Shown here piece after piece: positions 8,888-18,388 of a stretch of 49,134 nt of DNA (the stretch's first letter is position 1; every line of letters begins with the position of its first letter). This DNA comes from Methylotenera sp. (GTDB lineage: Bacteria; Pseudomonadota; Gammaproteobacteria; Burkholderiales; Methylophilaceae): positions 1 to 49,134 of the forward strand of contig JAUXNQ010000008.1 of assembly GCA_030682715.1 (NCBI GenBank), written 5' to 3'. A program made the position numbers and the translations under genes. Below the pieces are notes generated by a model. That model saw only the letters and a list, made by a program, of their open reading frames with translations, had not been told where the DNA came from and searched no databases.

Positions 8888-9190
8888 TTACCTACGATGG
8901 CCACCATGACGATGACTGTGTCCACGGTAGTGATGATGTCCTGAATAATAATGCCCACCTCGGTACACAACTGCGGGATAAGGCTGATAAGCATATGGTG
9001 CGGCATGATAAACACGGTGTGTTGGATAATACACAACTTGCGGTGCGACATAGTGCGTTACCGCTGGATATGCATAATAGCCAGGGCCGCCAATATTAAT
9101 AGACAAATTCACAGAATCACGTGCCTGAGCACTAGACAAAGTAGCAGCACCTATCGCTAATGCCACCAATAATGAACGAAATACTTTCAT
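8888..9190 (-). CDS. Small secreted Tyr/His/Gly-rich protein
   Basis: A 100-residue protein with a clean Sec signal peptide (MKVFRSLLVALAIGAATLSS, cleavage expected after AQA). The mature part has a short SVNLSINIGGPGYYA strand region and then low-complexity sequence rich in Tyr, Pro and Val, ending in a His/Gly/Arg-rich tail (GHHHYRGHSHRHGGH) that could bind metal. The ATG at 9190 is preferred over the longer frame from 9241 because AAGGAG lies just upstream and the signal peptide starts there. Similar short proteins are common in proteobacteria; the function is unknown and metal binding is inference. Confidence 0.75.
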   Translation of the reverse strand: MKVFRSLLVALAIGAATLSSAQARDSVNLSINIGGPGYYAYPAVTHYVAPQVVYYPTHRVYHAAPYAYQPYPAVVYRGGHYYSGHHHYRGHSHRHGGHRR

Positions 9191-9395
9191 TGTCACTCTC
9201 CTTAAAATTACATAACTACGCTTACATTTAACGAATAACAAAACATCGCGTTGACTTCACAAGTAAGATTATGATTTATTCGTCATGATTGCCATAAATA
9301 CCCATGGTTAAGCACCTATGAGACTTACGCTAAACTGTAAAATATGGAATAATTGAAAGCTAATTTAAGCACTTCAAAATAAAGGTAAAAACCCA

Positions 9396-10424
9396 ATGGA
9401 TGACAATAAAGCTAAAGCACTCTCTGCCGCACTTTCACAAATTGAAAAACAATTTGGCAAGGGGTCTATCATGCGCATGGGAGACAGTGACATTGGCGAA
9501 GATATCCAAGCCGTTTCAACAGGCTCTCTCGGTCTTGATATTGCTTTAGGCATTGGCGGCCTACCGCGTGGTCGTATCGTAGAAATATATGGTCCTGAAT
9601 CTTCAGGTAAAACCACCCTAACCCTTTCAGTGATTGCACAAATGCAAAAGTTAGGTGGCGTGGCAGCATTTATTGATGCAGAGCATGCATTAGACCCACA
9701 GTACGCAGCTAAATTAGGTGTGAATGTACCTGATCTATTGATCTCACAACCAGACACTGGCGAACAAGCCCTTGAAATTGCAGACATGCTCGTGCGCTCA
9801 GGCTCAGTAGATATCGTGGTAGTTGACTCAGTGGCAGCACTCACCCCACGCGCGGAAATTGAAGGCGAAATGGGTGACTCACACATGGGCTTGCAAGCAC
9901 GCCTGATGAGCCAAGCGCTACGTAAGCTAACAGGTAACATCAAGCGCACTAACACCTTGGTTATTTTCATTAACCAAATCCGTATGAAAATCGGTGTGAT
10001 GTTTGGCAACCCAGAAACAACTACAGGCGGCAATGCGCTTAAGTTCTACGCATCTGTACGCTTAGATATTCGTCGTACTGGCGCGATTAAAAAAGGTGAT
10101 GAAGTCACAGGCTCAGAAACACGCGTAAAAGTGATTAAAAACAAAGTAGCACCTCCGTTCAAACAAGCTGAGTTTGACATCATGTACGGCGAAGGTATTT
10201 CTCGCTTTGGTGAAATCATCGAGCTTGGTGCAAATATCAAACTGATTGAAAAAGCGGGCGCTTGGTATAGCTACAATGGCGAAAAAATTGGCCAAGGTAA
10301 AGAAAATGCAAAAGAGTTCTTGCGTGAGCACCCAGAAATTGCTGCGGACTTAGAAGCAAAAATTCGCGCCAATGCTAAATCACTGAGTGAAGCAATGACT
10401 GCACCACGTAGCGAGGATGACTAA
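9396..10424 (+). CDS. recA: Recombinase RecA
   Basis: ATP-dependent strand-exchange protein for homologous recombination and co-protease for LexA/UmuD self-cleavage. The 342-residue length is typical. Walker A GPESSGKT is at residues 66-73, followed by [11 protein letters not shown], the Walker B region [14 protein letters not shown], and the L2 loop with [28 protein letters not shown]. The ATG sits after AAAGGT. It overlaps recX by 8 bp. I did not find a convincing CTGT-N8-ACAG LexA box upstream. Its product would also drive cleavage of the UmuD encoded on the downstream island. Confidence 0.98.
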   Translation: MDDNKAKALSAALSQIEKQFGKGSIMRMGDSDIGEDIQAVSTGSLGLDIALGIGGLPRGRIVEIYGPESSGKTTLTLSVIAQMQKLGGVAAFIDAEHALDPQYAAKLGVNVPDLLISQPDTGEQALEIADMLVRSGSVDIVVVDSVAALTPRAEIEGEMGDSHMGLQARLMSQALRKLTGNIKRTNTLVIFINQIRMKIGVMFGNPETTTGGNALKFYASVRLDIRRTGAIKKGDEVTGSETRVKVIKNKVAPPFKQAEFDIMYGEGISRFGEIIELGANIKLIEKAGAWYSYNGEKIGQGKENAKEFLREHPEIAADLEAKIRANAKSLSEAMTAPRSEDD

Positions 10425-10872
10425 AACCTTTGTAGTTAAATCGCTGCGTCAGCGTGCTTTAGATTATTTGGCCAAGCGCGAGTATTCTTACATCGAGCTT
10501 GGCAAAAAACTCAAAGCCTATGCAGAAGAAAATGATGACGTCCCTGCCTTACTGGATGACTTTAAAGCAAGAGGATGGCTTTCAGACCAGCGATTTACTG
10601 AGCAAATTATTCACGCAAGAAAAGCAAAGTTCGGCACTGCCAAAATTGCGCATGAATTACGTGAAAAAGGTGTTGCAGACCAACTAATTACGGATGCCGT
10701 AGAAACACTAAAACTAACAGAGCTGGATAACGCGACTGACGTGTGGCGTAAGAAATTCAAGGCCCACCCACAAAGTCGTGAGGAATGGGCGAAACAAGCA
10801 AGATTTTTACAAAGCCGCGGTTTTGGCTTCGAACTGATTAAAAAAATACTAACCGTTAATGATAACGATTAA
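10417..10872 (+). CDS. recX: RecA regulatory protein RecX
   Basis: Small helical-repeat protein that inhibits RecA filament growth. The 151 residues show the family pattern [24 protein letters not shown] at 8-31, [42 protein letters not shown] in the middle, and [22 protein letters not shown] at the C-terminus. The ATG overlaps the end of recA by 8 bp, so expression is probably coupled to recA. alaS follows after 23 bp. Confidence 0.95.
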   Translation: MTKTFVVKSLRQRALDYLAKREYSYIELGKKLKAYAEENDDVPALLDDFKARGWLSDQRFTEQIIHARKAKFGTAKIAHELREKGVADQLITDAVETLKLTELDNATDVWRKKFKAHPQSREEWAKQARFLQSRGFGFELIKKILTVNDND

Positions 10873-10895
10873 ACAAGCTATTAAAATTAAACTTT

Positions 10896-13532
10896 ATGAC
10901 CATACAACTTAGCAGCACCCCAAGCAGCAACGAAATTCGCCAAGCATTTCTTGACTTCTTCGCCTCCAAAGGCCACGAGATTGTCAGCTCAAGCTCACTA
11001 GTGCCTCATGGCGACCCTACCCTGTTATTTACCAATGCTGGGATGAACCAATTCAAAGACATCTTTCTAGGCTTTGATAAACGCCCATATACACGCGCAA
11101 CTTCAAGCCAAAAATGTGTACGCGCTGGCGGCAAACATAACGACCTCGAAAACGTAGGCTACACCGCACGCCACCATACATTTTTTGAAATGCTAGGTAA
11201 CTTTAGCTTTGGCGATTACTTTAAAGAAGATGCCATCAAATACGCATGGGAGCTACTCACAGACGTATTCAAATTACCTAAAGATAAGCTAACCGTCACG
11301 GTATACGCCGATGATGACGAGGCTTACGCTATCTGGCATAACATGATCGGTGTACCAGCAGAGCGCATCATTCGCATCGGCGATAACAAAGGTGCACGTT
11401 ACGCATCTGATAACTTTTGGATGATGGGTGATACTGGCCCTTGTGGTCCATGTACTGAAATTTTCTACGACCATGGCGCACACCATTTTGGCGGCCCTCC
11501 AGGCAGCCCAGATGAAGACGGTGACCGTTACATTGAAATTTGGAACAACGTGTTCATGCAGTTCAACCGCGATGAAGCTGGCGTTATGCATCCGCTGCCC
11601 AAACCATCTGTTGATACTGGCATGGGGTTAGAGCGCATTTCGGCCGTGCTACAACACGTACACGCCAACTATGAAATTGACTTATTCCAGACTTTAATTG
11701 CGGCAGCCGCACGTGAAACCAAAACAGCAGACTTAAGCAGCCCGTCACTTAAAGTACTGGCTGATCATATCCGCGCATGTAGCTTCTTAATCGCAGATGG
11801 CGTAATTGCAGGTAACGAAGGCCGTGGTTATGTATTGCGCCGCATTATCCGCCGTGCAATTCGTCATGGCTACAAGCTTGGTGTGCGCAGTGCATTCTTC
11901 CACAAAGTCGTACCTGATCTAGTGGCTGAAATGGGTAGCGCTTATCCCGAGCTTACAAGCAACCAAGCACGTATTACAGAGATTTTAAAACAAGAAGAAG
12001 ATCGCTTCTTTGAAACCATTGAAAATGGTATGGCGATTTTAGAAACTGAGCTTGCCAATACAACTGCAGTGTTTAATGGTGAAACAGCATTTAAGCTTCA
12101 CGATACTTACGGCTTCCCACTCGACTTAACCGCAGATATTTGCCGTGAGCGTAACGTTGCTGTTGATACCGATGCATTTAATGCAGCAATGGCTCGCCAA
12201 AAAGAACAAGCGCGCGCTGCGGGCAAGTTCAAAATGGCAACTAACCTTGAATATGATGGCGTTGCCACAAGCTTTCATGGTTATGACCAGTTAGAAACCA
12301 ATGCAAAAATTACCGCTCTTTATAAAGATGGCGCCGCAGTGTCTACATTAAAAGAAGGCGAAACTGGCGTTGTGGTGTTAGACAACACGCCATTCTACGC
12401 AGAGTCTGGCGGTCAAATCGGTGATTGCGGTGAGTTACGTGGCGCAAATGGTATTTTTGAAGCCGAAGATACACAAAAAATTCAAGCGGCAGTATTTGGT
12501 CATCATGGCGTGTTAAAAACAGGGTCATTAAATGTTGGCGACCAAGTAAGTGCGCGTGTCAACACACAAGCGCGAACCAGCACGATGCGTAACCATTCAG
12601 CAACACACTTAATGCATAAAGCACTACGTAAAGTGTTAGGTGAACACGTGCAACAAAAAGGGTCCTTAGTCGATACAGATAAAACGCGATTCGACTTCGT
12701 ACACACTGCACCGATGACCGATGATGAAATCGCAAAAGTTGAGCAAATTGTTAACGCAGAGATATTAGCTAACGCTGCCTGCCAAGCACGTGTAATGGAC
12801 ATAGAATCTGCCCAAAAAACTGGCGCGATGATGCTGTTTGGCGAGAAATATGGCGATGAAGTTCGCGTACTGGACATTGGCTCAAGCCGCGAATTATGTG
12901 GTGGCACCCATGTAAACCGCACTGGTGATATTGGCCTATTCAAAATTACGTCTGAAGGTGGCGTAGCCGCTGGCGTTCGCCGTATTGAAGCGACCACTGG
13001 CGAAGGCGCTCTGAAGTTCATCAACGCACAACAAGCGCTTATCTCAAGCTTGGCTAGTGACCTAAAAGCACCAGTATCTGAGTTAGCCGCTAAAGTGGCT
13101 CAACTAAGCGACCACGCGAAATCATTAGAAAAAGAACTTGCTCGTTTAAAATCAAAACTAGCGTCTTCACAAGGTGATGATTTAGCGACACAAGCCATTG
13201 AAGTTGCGGGTATCAAAGTGTTATCTGCAATATTAGATGGTGCAGATGCTAACGCGCTACGTGAAACGATGGATAAGCTGAAAGACAAACTTAAATCAGC
13301 CGCTATCGTGTTAGCCAGTGTAAGCGATGGCAAAGTAAGCTTAGCTGCTGGCGTTACTACTGACTTAATCAGCAAGATTAAAGCAGGCGAACTAGTCAAC
13401 TTTGTTGCAGGCCAAGTAGGTGGCAAAGGTGGCGGTAAGCCAGATATGGCAATGGCGGGCGGCACTGATGCAAGCAAATTACCTCAAGCACTGGCAAGCG
13501 TAGCAGATTGGATTAAAACTAAAGCATTTTAA
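10896..13532 (+). CDS. alaS: Alanyl-tRNA synthetase
   Basis: Charges tRNA-Ala with alanine in the cytoplasm and edits mischarged Ser/Gly. The 878-residue length is normal. The class II catalytic domain starts with [17 protein letters not shown] and [16 protein letters not shown]; the editing domain carries the zinc motifs NHSATHLMH and CGGTHV; the C-Ala domain ends in [15 protein letters not shown]. It follows recX closely (recA-recX-alaS is a frequent proteobacterial order). The 5' end reads [16 protein letters not shown], slightly longer than the minimal family N-terminus. Confidence 0.98.
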   Translation: MTIQLSSTPSSNEIRQAFLDFFASKGHEIVSSSSLVPHGDPTLLFTNAGMNQFKDIFLGFDKRPYTRATSSQKCVRAGGKHNDLENVGYTARHHTFFEMLGNFSFGDYFKEDAIKYAWELLTDVFKLPKDKLTVTVYADDDEAYAIWHNMIGVPAERIIRIGDNKGARYASDNFWMMGDTGPCGPCTEIFYDHGAHHFGGPPGSPDEDGDRYIEIWNNVFMQFNRDEAGVMHPLPKPSVDTGMGLERISAVLQHVHANYEIDLFQTLIAAAARETKTADLSSPSLKVLADHIRACSFLIADGVIAGNEGRGYVLRRIIRRAIRHGYKLGVRSAFFHKVVPDLVAEMGSAYPELTSNQARITEILKQEEDRFFETIENGMAILETELANTTAVFNGETAFKLHDTYGFPLDLTADICRERNVAVDTDAFNAAMARQKEQARAAGKFKMATNLEYDGVATSFHGYDQLETNAKITALYKDGAAVSTLKEGETGVVVLDNTPFYAESGGQIGDCGELRGANGIFEAEDTQKIQAAVFGHHGVLKTGSLNVGDQVSARVNTQARTSTMRNHSATHLMHKALRKVLGEHVQQKGSLVDTDKTRFDFVHTAPMTDDEIAKVEQIVNAEILANAACQARVMDIESAQKTGAMMLFGEKYGDEVRVLDIGSSRELCGGTHVNRTGDIGLFKITSEGGVAAGVRRIEATTGEGALKFINAQQALISSLASDLKAPVSELAAKVAQLSDHAKSLEKELARLKSKLASSQGDDLATQAIEVAGIKVLSAILDGADANALRETMDKLKDKLKSAAIVLASVSDGKVSLAAGVTTDLISKIKAGELVNFVAGQVGGKGGGKPDMAMAGGTDASKLPQALASVADWIKTKAF

Positions 13533-13829
13533 AATAGATGCTTGGCAAATAGATACTTAGGCTTTTCTAGTGTAGGTAATTTTTATAAGAACCAACACTA
13601 GGAAGCTAACAAATGTATTTGTGTTGTTTAGCAGTCTACACAGAACATTACGATAGATTTTGCATCAAGTCAGCTAACATTGGCTTGTTAATTGGATATC
13701 AGTAAAAAGCTGTTCAATGACTAGAAAATGCGCTGACCGCTTTACCTAACAGCTTATTGCTGTTAAAAATTAAACAATGTTAATACAGTTAAAAGTTAAA
13801 TACAGTTAATAAGGTTAAAAGAATATTTT
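13533..13829. promoter_or_regulatory. alaS-lysC intergenic region with hairpin and GTTAA repeats
   Basis: No gene is visible. An imperfect hairpin (CTAGTGTAGG at 13567, CCAACACTAG ending 13601) follows alaS but lacks a T run. The last 75 bp before lysC contain five or more GTTAA/GTTAAAA words, including two ACAGTTAA copies, in an AT-rich stretch. These could be promoter elements or a binding array for a regulator of lysC; no lysine riboswitch-like architecture was recognised. Confidence 0.4.
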
Positions 13830-15056
13830 ATGGCACTTATTGTACAAAAATACGGCGGCACCTCAGTCGCAAACCCAGAGCGCATTAAAAGTCTGGCAGC
13901 ACGTGTTGCTCGCTATAAAGCGCTAGGCCACCAAATTGTCGTCGTGGTTTCTGCGATGTCAGGTGAGACTAACAGACTTATCTCGTTAGCTAAAGAAATC
14001 ATGCCAGATCCTGATCCACGTGAACTGGATGTGATGGTTTCTACAGGTGAGCAAGTCACTATCGGCATGACTGCACTCGCACTGATGGAGCTAGGCATCA
14101 AAGCAAAAAGTTACACTGGTACACAGGTCAAAATCTTAACTGACAATGCTCATACTAAAGCTCGTATCTTGAGCATTGATGAACACAACATCAAACAAGA
14201 CCTTGATGATGGCTATGTGGTCGTGGTCGCTGGCTTCCAGGGCGTAGATGCTAATGGCAACATCACCACACTAGGTCGCGGTGGTTCTGACACCACTGGC
14301 GTTGCGCTAGCCGCTGCGTTAAAGGCTGATGAATGCCAAATCTACACAGACGTAGATGGTGTTTACACAACGGACCCTCGTGTTGTACCTGAGGCACGTC
14401 GCTTAAACAAAATCACGTTTGAAGAAATGCTAGAGCTAGCCTCACAAGGTAGCAAAGTGCTGCAAATCCGCTCGGTTGAATTTGCAGGAAAATATAAAGT
14501 TAAATTACGCGTGCTATCAAGCTTTGAAGAAGAAGGCGATGGCACACTAATCACATTTGAGGAAGAAAATACAATGGAACAACCCGTTATTTCTGGCATT
14601 GCCTTTAACCGCGATGAAGCCAAAATCACTGTATTAGGTGTGCCAGACAAACCTGGTATTGCTTACCAAATCCTTGGCCCTATTGCTGAAGCAAACGTTG
14701 ACGTGGATATGATTATCCAAAACACAGGCGCTGATGGTACTACTGACTTTACATTCACTGTTCATAAAAATGAAATGAACAAAGCCCTAAGTATCCTGCG
14801 CGACAAAGTGCAAGGTCATATTGGCGCGCGTGAAATTAGTGGCGACGATAAAATCGCTAAAGTATCTATCGTAGGCGTAGGTATGCGCTCACACGTAGGC
14901 ATTGCAAGCCAAATGTTCCGCACACTGGCTGAAGAAGGTATTAACATTCAAATGATCTCAACCTCTGAAATTAAGATTGCAGTAGTAGTGGATGAAAAGT
15001 ATCTTGAGCTAGCTGTACGTGTTTTACACAAAGCATTTGAATTAGAAGCAGCATAA
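13830..15056 (+). CDS. lysC: Aspartate kinase
   Basis: Phosphorylates aspartate, the first committed step to lysine, threonine, methionine and diaminopimelate. The 408-residue length fits the monofunctional type found in betaproteobacteria. The N-terminal catalytic motif is IVQKYGGTSVANPERI; further marks are VVVVSAMSGETNRL, GRGGSDTTGVALAAAL and DVDGVYTTDPRVVPEA. Two ACT domains follow from about residue 265 (ITVLGVPDKPGIAYQIL and VSIVGVGMRSHVGIASQMF), the site of feedback inhibition. It is the last core gene before tRNA-Ser and the first island. Confidence 0.97.
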   Translation: MALIVQKYGGTSVANPERIKSLAARVARYKALGHQIVVVVSAMSGETNRLISLAKEIMPDPDPRELDVMVSTGEQVTIGMTALALMELGIKAKSYTGTQVKILTDNAHTKARILSIDEHNIKQDLDDGYVVVVAGFQGVDANGNITTLGRGGSDTTGVALAAALKADECQIYTDVDGVYTTDPRVVPEARRLNKITFEEMLELASQGSKVLQIRSVEFAGKYKVKLRVLSSFEEEGDGTLITFEEENTMEQPVISGIAFNRDEAKITVLGVPDKPGIAYQILGPIAEANVDVDMIIQNTGADGTTDFTFTVHKNEMNKALSILRDKVQGHIGAREISGDDKIAKVSIVGVGMRSHVGIASQMFRTLAEEGINIQMISTSEIKIAVVVDEKYLELAVRVLHKAFELEAA

Positions 15057-15069
15057 TTGCAAGTTAACG

Positions 15070-15098
15070 TTGATTTTTAAAAGCGTTTAGCGTACTAT
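15070..15098 (+). promoter_or_regulatory. Sigma-70-type promoter of tRNA-Ser
   Basis: TTGATT (15070-15075) and TACTAT (15093-15098) are separated by 17 bp and lie about 34 bp upstream of the mature tRNA 5' end. Confidence 0.6.
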
Positions 15099-15131
15099 CA
15101 CGCCCTCGTAAGAAGCGTAATTGAAGTAAAC

Positions 15132-15225
15132 GGAGAGCTGGCCGAGTGGTCGAAGGCACTTCCCTGCTAAGGAAGCATACGGGCTTAAATCTGTATCGAG
15201 GGTTCGAATCCCTCGCTCTCCGCCA
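15132..15225 (+). tRNA. tRNA-Ser (anticodon GCT)
   Basis: Cloverleaf with acceptor arms GGAGAGC and GCTCTCC, anticodon stem CTTCC/GGAAG with loop CTGCTAA (anticodon GCT at 15166-15168), a long class II variable arm as expected for serine, T-arm GAGGGTTCGAATCCCTC, and an encoded CCA. The 3' end serves as attachment site for the first island; the tRNA stays intact because the element restores its 3' end. Confidence 0.97.
15207..15225 (+). repeat. attL of island 1 (tRNA-Ser 3' end)
   Basis: AATCCCTCGCTCTCCGCCA, the last 19 bases of tRNA-Ser, recurs with one base missing at 25615-25632 (AATCCCTCGCTCCCGCCA). Together with the integrase directly downstream this marks a tRNA-targeted insertion. The imperfect right copy suggests an old insertion. 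Confidence 0.7.
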
Positions 15226-15227
15226 CC

Positions 15228-15251
15228 ATCCCCATTTATGGGGATTTTTTT
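15228..15251 (+). terminator. Intrinsic terminator after tRNA-Ser
   Basis: ATCCCCAT and ATGGGGAT form a perfect stem with a two-base loop, followed by a run of T. It lies inside the island just past attL, so the element appears to supply the terminator of the tRNA. Confidence 0.85.
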
Positions 15252-15338
15252 CGCCCTTTTCCGCCCTAACAAGTCCCCATTATACGCGCACTTTCAACGA
15301 GTTAGCGTTTTTCTTAGTATGAATAAGTTTTTTCTGAT

Positions 15339-15408
15339 TTGTATAGAACCTTACATTTATTGTATAGATTTTGTATACTTTTTAAAACGACTCTGAAAAT
15401 CTATACAA
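15339..15408. promoter_or_regulatory. TTGTATA repeats upstream of integrase 1
   Basis: Four TTGTATA-type words occur within 70 bp: TTGTATAG (15339), TTGTATAGAT (15360-15369), TTGTATAC (15371) and, inverted, ATCTATACAA (15399-15408). The second and fourth form a perfect 10-bp inverted repeat ending 3 bp before the integrase ATG. They could be integrase arm-binding sites or an operator for autoregulation. Confidence 0.5.
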
Positions 15409-15411
15409 ACC

Positions 15412-16626
15412 ATGCTCAATGACACGCAACTAAAGGCTTTGAAGCCTAAAGAGAAGATATACAACGTAACAGATAGTTTGGGGCTTTCTATACAAGTCGG
15501 GACTACTGGGTCCAAACTTTGGCGTTTTCGTTATCAATTTGAAAATAAGCCTAAATTAATTTCACTCGGGAAATATCCTGACATATCTCTTCTGCAGGCA
15601 CGTGAAAGGCGCGACGAGGCTCGTAAGTTGGTTGCCATAGGTGTTGATCCCAGCCAGAATAGAAAAGACGTTAAAACTGCCAGAAACGAAGCGCAGGCCA
15701 ACTCATTCAAACAGGTGTCAGAAGAGTGGTATGCACACTGGCAACAAGATAAACATGGGCGCCATGCAGATTATGTAATGCGCAGGCTAGAAGCTGACGT
15801 ATTTCCAGCCATAGGAAATAGGGCTATTAGCCAGATACAGGCACCTGAAATAGTGGCTGTCATAAAAGCTATTGCTGGCCGCGGTGCACTTGATATTGCC
15901 AAACGCTGCCATCAAACAATAGGGCAAATATTCAGATTTGCGATTGCGCACGGTAAAGCTACACGTAACCCTTCCACCGACATTAATCCAGGGGACATTA
16001 TTCCCCCTAGAAGAAAAGAAAACTACGCTAGGATAAATGAGGCCGACTTACCTGAACTGATACGCTCTATTCATGATTACTCAGGCACTCCAATTACAAG
16101 ATTAGCCATGTTACTTATGTACAACACTTTCGTTAGGACGAGTGAGCTGATCGGCGCACGTTGGCAAGACTTCGATATGGAAAAGAAACAATGGAAGATC
16201 CCAGCCAGAATTGATGATGAAAATGGTAATAAAATTTATGGCATGAAAATGGATAGTGACCACATCGTGCCTCTATCAAAACAAGTTCTATCAATATTAG
16301 AACGCATTAGAGCTATTTCTGGAGAAAATGAATTGCTATTCCCAAGCACAAAGGGCGAAGGAAAATCTATGAGCAACAATACAATTCTTAAAGCATTGGA
16401 AAGAATGGGCTACAAAGGCAAGATGACTGGGCATGGTTTTAGAGGCCTAGCAAGCACGATACTTCACGAACAGGGATATGATCATGCCCATATTGAACTG
16501 CAGCTTGCTCATACTGAAAGAAATGCTGTTTCGGCAGCTTACAACCATGCTTTGTATATCTCGCAGCGGTCAAAAATGATGCAAGACTGGTCCAATTACT
16601 TGGATTCATTGAGTAATAAGAAATAG
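15412..16626 (+). CDS. Tyrosine-recombinase integrase of island 1 (P4 type)
   Basis: Site-specific recombinase that integrates the element into tRNA-Ser. The 404-residue protein has the N-terminal DUF4102 arm-binding domain (LNDTQLKALKPKEKIYNVTD, then GLSIQV and ISLGKYPDISLLQARERRDEARKL) and a C-terminal catalytic domain with Arg in NTFVRTSELIGARW (near 243), HGFRGLAST (H-x-x-R, near 344), LAHTERN, and the Tyr nucleophile in AAYNHALY (near 386). It reads away from the tRNA and lies 190 bp from attL, the usual layout. The gene appears intact. Confidence 0.95.
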   Translation: MLNDTQLKALKPKEKIYNVTDSLGLSIQVGTTGSKLWRFRYQFENKPKLISLGKYPDISLLQARERRDEARKLVAIGVDPSQNRKDVKTARNEAQANSFKQVSEEWYAHWQQDKHGRHADYVMRRLEADVFPAIGNRAISQIQAPEIVAVIKAIAGRGALDIAKRCHQTIGQIFRFAIAHGKATRNPSTDINPGDIIPPRRKENYARINEADLPELIRSIHDYSGTPITRLAMLLMYNTFVRTSELIGARWQDFDMEKKQWKIPARIDDENGNKIYGMKMDSDHIVPLSKQVLSILERIRAISGENELLFPSTKGEGKSMSNNTILKALERMGYKGKMTGHGFRGLASTILHEQGYDHAHIELQLAHTERNAVSAAYNHALYISQRSKMMQDWSNYLDSLSNKK

Positions 16627-16675
16627 CAACACACTCGGCTGGGTGCATTAAGCGCCTTTCACTCACCTATGCTAT

Positions 16676-16735
16676 CAATGGCTTTCGCGGCATAAAGCCG
16701 TTCGCTACACTCACTTTTTATTCCACGGTCCATTG
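16676..16735 (-). repeat. Hairpin element copy A
   Basis: Read on the minus strand it runs CAATGG, GTGGAATAAAAAG, a variable spacer, GGCTTTATGCCGCGAAAG, CCATTG. The outer six bases pair and CGGC-TTTAT-GCCG forms an inner hairpin. A second copy in opposite genomic orientation (19665-19730) has the same two inner blocks but a different yet still complementary outer stem, which suggests selection for structure. Confidence 0.6.
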
Positions 16736-16823
16736 ACAGCGGCTCCCTACAGGCGCGTTTGGTCTATACGCCGAATGCGTTTTTATCATCGATAAACGAT
16801 GATAATCTTAAAGGAGCGGTGAA

Positions 16824-16922
16824 ATGAACAAAGTGATTGGGTTTGCAGTGGCTGTATATGAGCTTTACCAAAAAATAGAGCCACTTTATGAGGTGGCTCA
16901 GTGGTTAATTGGTTTCTTATGA
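16824..16922 (+). CDS. Small 32-residue hydrophobic protein
   Basis: A short frame with an excellent AAAGGAG ribosome-binding site 8 bp before the ATG. The peptide begins MNKVIGFAVAVYELYQKIEP and ends in QWLIGFL, giving a mostly hydrophobic, possibly membrane-associated helix. It reads toward the convergent secreted-protein gene and stops 5 bp from it. I do not recognise a family. The strong start signal is the main reason to accept it; a role in transfer or in host interaction would be a guess. Confidence 0.45.
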   Translation: MNKVIGFAVAVYELYQKIEPLYEVAQWLIGFL

Positions 16923-16927
16923 CTTAA

Positions 16928-17416
16928 TTAGTTAAGTTGCTTCTCTATGATTTCATACATCCAATCACGCAACTTAGCGACTGTTTCTTTGTTGTCGGCA
17001 GAAACATCACGCCAAGACTCTACTTCATCACCTGATGATTCCAGCTTAACGGAAACGTTCACCGCGGATTTATTGCCATCCCGAGATACTACAACATTAA
17101 ATTTATACCTGGTTGAATTGGATCCAAGAAGGCCAAAAGCTGCTGAATAAGTAGGACCAGCCACATAATCTGAGGCAACTCGGCCACTTTCACGATCAAT
17201 CGTAAGTACATCTATATTATTTTTAGACATGGCATCCAGAATAGCCGCAATTACCTTTTTCTGGGATTCTTTGTAACTGGTCTTGGCGACATAATTCAGT
17301 GACGGTGATGGTAGCTCCGCGCCACTTTTTGAAGTGATCTTTTCAGCAAAGCCTGCAGAAGCTGATTGGGTAAATAACACCATTAATAATAAAAATGACT
17401 TTAATACAAAACTCAT
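16928..17416 (-). CDS. Secreted hypothetical protein of the transfer region
   Basis: A 162-residue protein with a clear Sec signal peptide (MSFVLKSFLLLMVLFTQSASAGF) and GGAGGC 3 bp before the ATG. The mature part contains SYKESQKKVIAAILDAMSKN and IDVLTIDRESGRVASDYV, a pattern of a small alpha/beta domain reminiscent of periplasmic lipoprotein-like folds, but there is no lipobox Cys. It follows virB6 on the same strand after 87 bp and may be the last gene of the transfer operon. In some conjugation operons an entry-exclusion protein sits near virB5/virB6; that role is only a possibility here. Confidence 0.6.
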   Translation of the reverse strand: MSFVLKSFLLLMVLFTQSASAGFAEKITSKSGAELPSPSLNYVAKTSYKESQKKVIAAILDAMSKNNIDVLTIDRESGRVASDYVAGPTYSAAFGLLGSNSTRYKFNVVVSRDGNKSAVNVSVKLESSGDEVESWRDVSADNKETVAKLRDWMYEIIEKQLN

Positions 17417-17503
17417 ACTGCCTCCATATTGTTTTTAATTAGAAATAACCCTACGTACATATCATATAATAATTCATAAGATATAATTTTTTATAAGCAG
17501 CAC

Positions 17504-18388
17504 TTACTTGGTTTTAAACGACTCAAACACATCCAATTTCTGCCCCATCGATAATTGTCTAGCTATTTCTGGCACCTTGATAATCAACGCGAGAATCGTT
17601 ACTTGCAATGCCGCCATTGCAATAGCAGCAAATAAGCTCTCTGGGAAAGTGCCACCAGTCTCAGCAATCAACTTGGCTGTATTAGTGAGTAAATTCTGAC
17701 TGAAGAAAATCACAGCAGCCCCTATCACTTGATACAGTGCTGCACTAATCAGAAATCTCAACCATCCCACAAAGATAAAAGATGTTGCAGGCAATAGAAG
17801 CCAGGGTATGAAGATAGGCGCTAGAACTAGCGCTATTTTAACCAAGACAAAACTGAGACTCACAAGTGCAAAGTAAGCCAATATCCCAATGATGATTAGC
17901 AACTGGACAAACCCCATCACCAGGATTGTTGGCAAGTTCTTAAAAAATACAGTCAGTGTGTCAAGGACAGTTGCATCTTTGAATAAGTCACTCATCATCT
18001 GGGATACAGAGTTAAGGCCTTGGTACATAGATGATATCGATGTATTGACTACACTACCACTCATGCCGCCTGGCAGTAGTATTCCAGCAACCTGCTGCAG
18101 CGATCCGTTGATTCCCTCGACGAATACCAAATCAAAACCACTGCTCATCAAAAATAAAACAATGGTCACGCCGAATATAGTGTTCAAGAATTGATTCATT
18201 AATGGACTAAGGCCTCTGGCCTCTCCGCTTGCCATGGCTAGCTTGATACCCCTCCAACTTACCACAAACGCTGCCATGGCCCAAAATAGATTCATGCCTA
18301 CCCCAGTTAAAATGTGTAGATCATAGGATGCAACGGCACCATCCACGATGTTGCCAGCCTTCTCAAAAATCTCTATGAAGCCACTCAT
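17504..18388 (-). CDS. VirB6/TrbL-like inner-membrane protein of type IV secretion
   Basis: A 294-residue polytopic membrane protein with about six hydrophobic segments and the VirB6-like central block ILAYFALVSLSFVLVKIALVLAPIFIPWLLL near residues 168-200, followed by FVGWLRFLISAALYQVIGAA. VirB6 proteins form part of the inner-membrane channel that moves relaxase-bound DNA. The start codon overlaps the stop of the VirB5-like gene by 4 bp (ATGA), so the pair is translationally coupled. No further mating-channel genes are present on the element, so it may modify a helper's channel. Confidence 0.8.
   Translation of the reverse strand: MSGFIEIFEKAGNIVDGAVASYDLHILTGVGMNLFWAMAAFVVSWRGIKLAMASGEARGLSPLMNQFLNTIFGVTIVLFLMSSGFDLVFVEGINGSLQQVAGILLPGGMSGSVVNTSISSMYQGLNSVSQMMSDLFKDATVLDTLTVFFKNLPTILVMGFVQLLIIIGILAYFALVSLSFVLVKIALVLAPIFIPWLLLPATSFIFVGWLRFLISAALYQVIGAAVIFFSQNLLTNTAKLIAETGGTFPESLFAAIAMAALQVTILALIIKVPEIARQLSMGQKLDVFESFKTK

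Noticed and set aside
9242-9395. LexA box upstream of recA
   Set aside because: A CTGTAAAATAT half-like word exists near 9336, but there is no ACAG partner at proper spacing.
15087-15272. Minus-strand frame of 61 codons across tRNA-Ser
   Set aside because: It is antisense to the tRNA and its terminator. Peptides of this kind (GERGIRTLD pattern) are common false genes over tRNA-Ser.
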